Shown here in pieces: positions 62,393 to 64,000 of a stretch of 64,000 nucleotides of DNA. A program made the translations under genes and the position numbers. How positions within the stretch are numbered: the first letter of the stretch is position 1; every line of letters begins with the position of its first letter. The stretch is from Deltaproteobacteria bacterium (GTDB lineage: Bacteria; Myxococcota_C; UBA6777): NCBI GenBank assembly GCA_002731275.1, contig PCBK01000052.1:62001-126000 (forward strand), given 5' to 3'. Below the pieces are notes generated by a model, which ran no database searches, was not told where the DNA came from, and saw nothing but the letters and a program-made list of their open reading frames with translations.

Positions 62393-64000
62393 ATGAAACG
62401 TCAAGGTCAGGCTCTTCTCTCTTCGCTTTGGATCTTCCGGGCGATCGTTTTTGTCTTTTGCCTTTCTCTCTTTTCGGTGCCCACCGCATTTTCGCAAGAT
62501 AAAAGCCTCTCGTTCGACGGCAAAAAGAAACGAAAACGCTCCGGTAAAGTCCAACGCTTGAAATACAAGTTCAAGAAGAAGAAGAAGGTCATTTTTAAGT
62601 TCAAGAAACGCAAAAAGACCAAACGCGAATTGGCAGAAGAAGCTGCACGCAAAAAGAAAAGCACAAAAAAAGCACTCGGTAGCTCGGTTGGACAGTCCTT
62701 GCAAAAAGCGATGGACCAAGAACAAGCCAAGCTTCGTATGCAGAAGATCAAACTCTATAAACGCGTCATCCCCACTCTTCCAGATGACGAACCCACCTCC
62801 CGTCGCCGCAAAGCGACCATGTACTATCAGCTCGCTGAAGAGTACTGGGAGCAATCCAAGTTCTTGCGCTTTTTGTCCCTCGAAAAGCACAACAAGGCGA
62901 TGGAACAATGGGACAAAAAGTGCCGTAAGATTGGCGATCCAAGTAAGTGCCCCAAAGCACCCAAGCCCGATCTGCTCAAGTCAAACGCGTACCGCAGCCA
63001 AGCGATCACCATCTATCGCAAGCTGCTCAAAAAATTCCCAAAATACTCACGCGCTGATGAGGTCATGTTCTACCTTGGCCTCAACCTGATGGAGACCAAA
63101 CGTCACAAAGAAGGGCTCTCCCGCTTTAAGACGTTGATCAAACAATTCTCCAAACGCGGCAGCCGCTTTATCCCAGATGCGTACACGGCACTTGGTGAAT
63201 ACTACTTCAACAAGAACAAAGTCCAAGACGCGATGTACAACTACGGGTACTCCCTCAAAACGGCTCGTGGCTTTTACCGCAAAAAGACCACTCCTGACGA
63301 TCTTCGCGTCTCCATGAGAGGTGTCCACCTTCGCGCCATGTACATGCTCGCGTGGTGTGACTTCAACGTCGGGAACTACGAAAAAGCGCTCAAGCGTTTT
63401 AAGCGTGTTGTCCAACTCTCCATCCGATACAAAAAGACCAAAGAGAGCCGCGTACTGCTCAAAAATGACTCGCTGCGTGACCTCATCCTCGTCTTCTCGA
63501 AGATGGACGCGACCAAAGTCGCCTACGATTACTTCAAAGGTGTCATGGGCGCACAATACGCTTACAGAGCCGGTAAAAAGCTCGCTCGTAAATACTACGG
63601 ACAGAGCAACTACGTCCGCTCCATCAAAATGTACCGCTTCATGATGGGTATCAACGAGAAAGGCTTCAAAAGCACTCTCGGCCCTGATACTCCTGTCTTC
63701 CAAAACGAGATCGTTCGTTCCGCAGCGCGCATCTGGAAGCCCAAAAAGATCTACACAGAAGTCCTCAAGTTGATGTCCTACTTTGAACCCGACAATCCCT
63801 GGTTCAAAAAGTGGGAGCCAGTCAAAAAAGTCTACAAAGTCGCCGAAGAGAGCGCCGAGCAGACACTCCTTGAGTACTCCACCAAATATCACCAGCTCGC
63901 ACAAAAAGAGAAACAAAACAAGCGCAAAAAAGAGCAGTACTACGACTTCGCGATCAAGCTTTACGACCAGTATCTGCGCTACTTCCCACGCACAGAGAGT
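62393..64000 (+). CDS. Exported TPR-repeat protein, cut by the window end
   Basis: The 536 visible codons encode a signal peptide (AIVFVFCLSLFSVPTAFS), a very Lys-rich segment (~38-85: KKKRKRSGK, KFKKKKKVIFKFKKRKK), and TPR-like repeats (AITIYRKLLKKFPKYSRADEV, YLGLNLMETKRHKEGLSRFK, MLAWCDFNVGNYEKALKRFK). The spacing fits tall TPR scaffolds such as those in myxobacterial envelope machines. GGAGG lies seven bases before the ATG, and the frame remains open to the edge. It belongs with the preceding TPR and barrel genes. Confidence 0.8.
   Translation, partial: MKRQGQALLSSLWIFRAIVFVFCLSLFSVPTAFSQDKSLSFDGKKKRKRSGKVQRLKYKFKKKKKVIFKFKKRKKTKRELAEEAARKKKSTKKALGSSVGQSLQKAMDQEQAKLRMQKIKLYKRVIPTLPDDEPTSRRRKATMYYQLAEEYWEQSKFLRFLSLEKHNKAMEQWDKKCRKIGDPSKCPKAPKPDLLKSNAYRSQAITIYRKLLKKFPKYSRADEVMFYLGLNLMETKRHKEGLSRFKTLIKQFSKRGSRFIPDAYTALGEYYFNKNKVQDAMYNYGYSLKTARGFYRKKTTPDDLRVSMRGVHLRAMYMLAWCDFNVGNYEKALKRFKRVVQLSIRYKKTKESRVLLKNDSLRDLILVFSKMDATKVAYDYFKGVMGAQYAYRAGKKLARKYYGQSNYVRSIKMYRFMMGINEKGFKSTLGPDTPVFQNEIVRSAARIWKPKKIYTEVLKLMSYFEPDNPWFKKWEPVKKVYKVAEESAEQTLLEYSTKYHQLAQKEKQNKRKKEQYYDFAIKLYDQYLRYFPRTES

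Noticed and set aside
61297-63916. Antisense frames opposite the two exported TPR genes
   Set aside because: The sense genes have signal peptides and TPR repeats; the antisense frames arise from their codon bias.
1-64000. tRNA, rRNA, CRISPR, insertion sequences, prophage or attachment sites
   Set aside because: Looked for TTCGANTC-type loops, transposase motifs, terminal repeats and repeat-spacer patterns by eye; none found. A computed scan would be more reliable.

Overview
This window looks like chromosomal DNA from a member of the Myxococcota or a close relative among the former Deltaproteobacteria, at a moderate GC content by eye. The lineage inference rests on content: four large Ser/Thr protein kinases, three FHA proteins, PEGA-domain proteins, a myxobacterial-type PilZ protein, MopE-type Asp/Cys calcium-like repeats, two proteases with a MYXO-CTERM-like tail, a beta-barrel resembling the myxobacterial OMP family, and many lipoproteins with TPR or Cys-rich ectodomains. 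I saw no mobile element, CRISPR array, rRNA or tRNA.

Layout. 1-6.7 kb: the 5' part of lon, a lamin-G/DUF1080-like lipoprotein, a sigma factor fused to a membrane segment and an Asp-box ectodomain, and a divergent protein ending in a GrpE-like domain. 6.8-14.9 kb: a zinc-ribbon/double-FHA protein, a Cys-rich lipoprotein, a kinase with PPC-like ectodomains, a DsbA-like lipoprotein, and a HEAT-repeat protein. 15.1-17.3 kb: larBC (nickel-pincer cofactor synthesis) with no larA or larE in view. 17.6-23.7 kb: a matrixin-like protease, PilZ, and an FHA protein followed by a SHOCT-kinase-WD40 protein. 24.2-26.8 kb: two tandem secreted C2-like paralogues separated by a stretch very rich in perfect hairpins. 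26.9-32.8 kb: a membrane protein, tmk, a TPR protein with a dead metallopeptidase domain, rimO, and a lysine-ketoglutarate-reductase-like enzyme. 32.9-35.8 kb: a pal / cpoB-like / cpoB-like group, the last gene ending in twelve arginines. 36-50.8 kb: a receiver-histidine kinase, MopE-repeat lipoproteins, a kinase ending in a ribbon-helix-helix-like segment, a membrane lipoprotein, a subtilase, an FHA-TM-TPR protein and an RCK potassium channel. 50.9-54.6 kb: dksA, an unknown, queA and rpoH. 54.8-64 kb: a kinase-TM-PEGA protein, a second PEGA protein, an exported protein, an outer-membrane barrel and two large exported TPR proteins, the last cut by the window end.

How it fits together. Housekeeping genes (lon, tmk, rimO, dksA, queA, rpoH) are interspersed with a dense signalling and envelope repertoire. 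Kinase and FHA genes lie side by side at 19-23.7 kb and near one another at 6.8-11.2 kb, which suggests phospho-Thr relay pairs. The 57-64 kb group reads as an envelope assembly built from a barrel, TPR scaffolds and a PEGA protein. All functions were inferred by reading motifs; no database search was possible.
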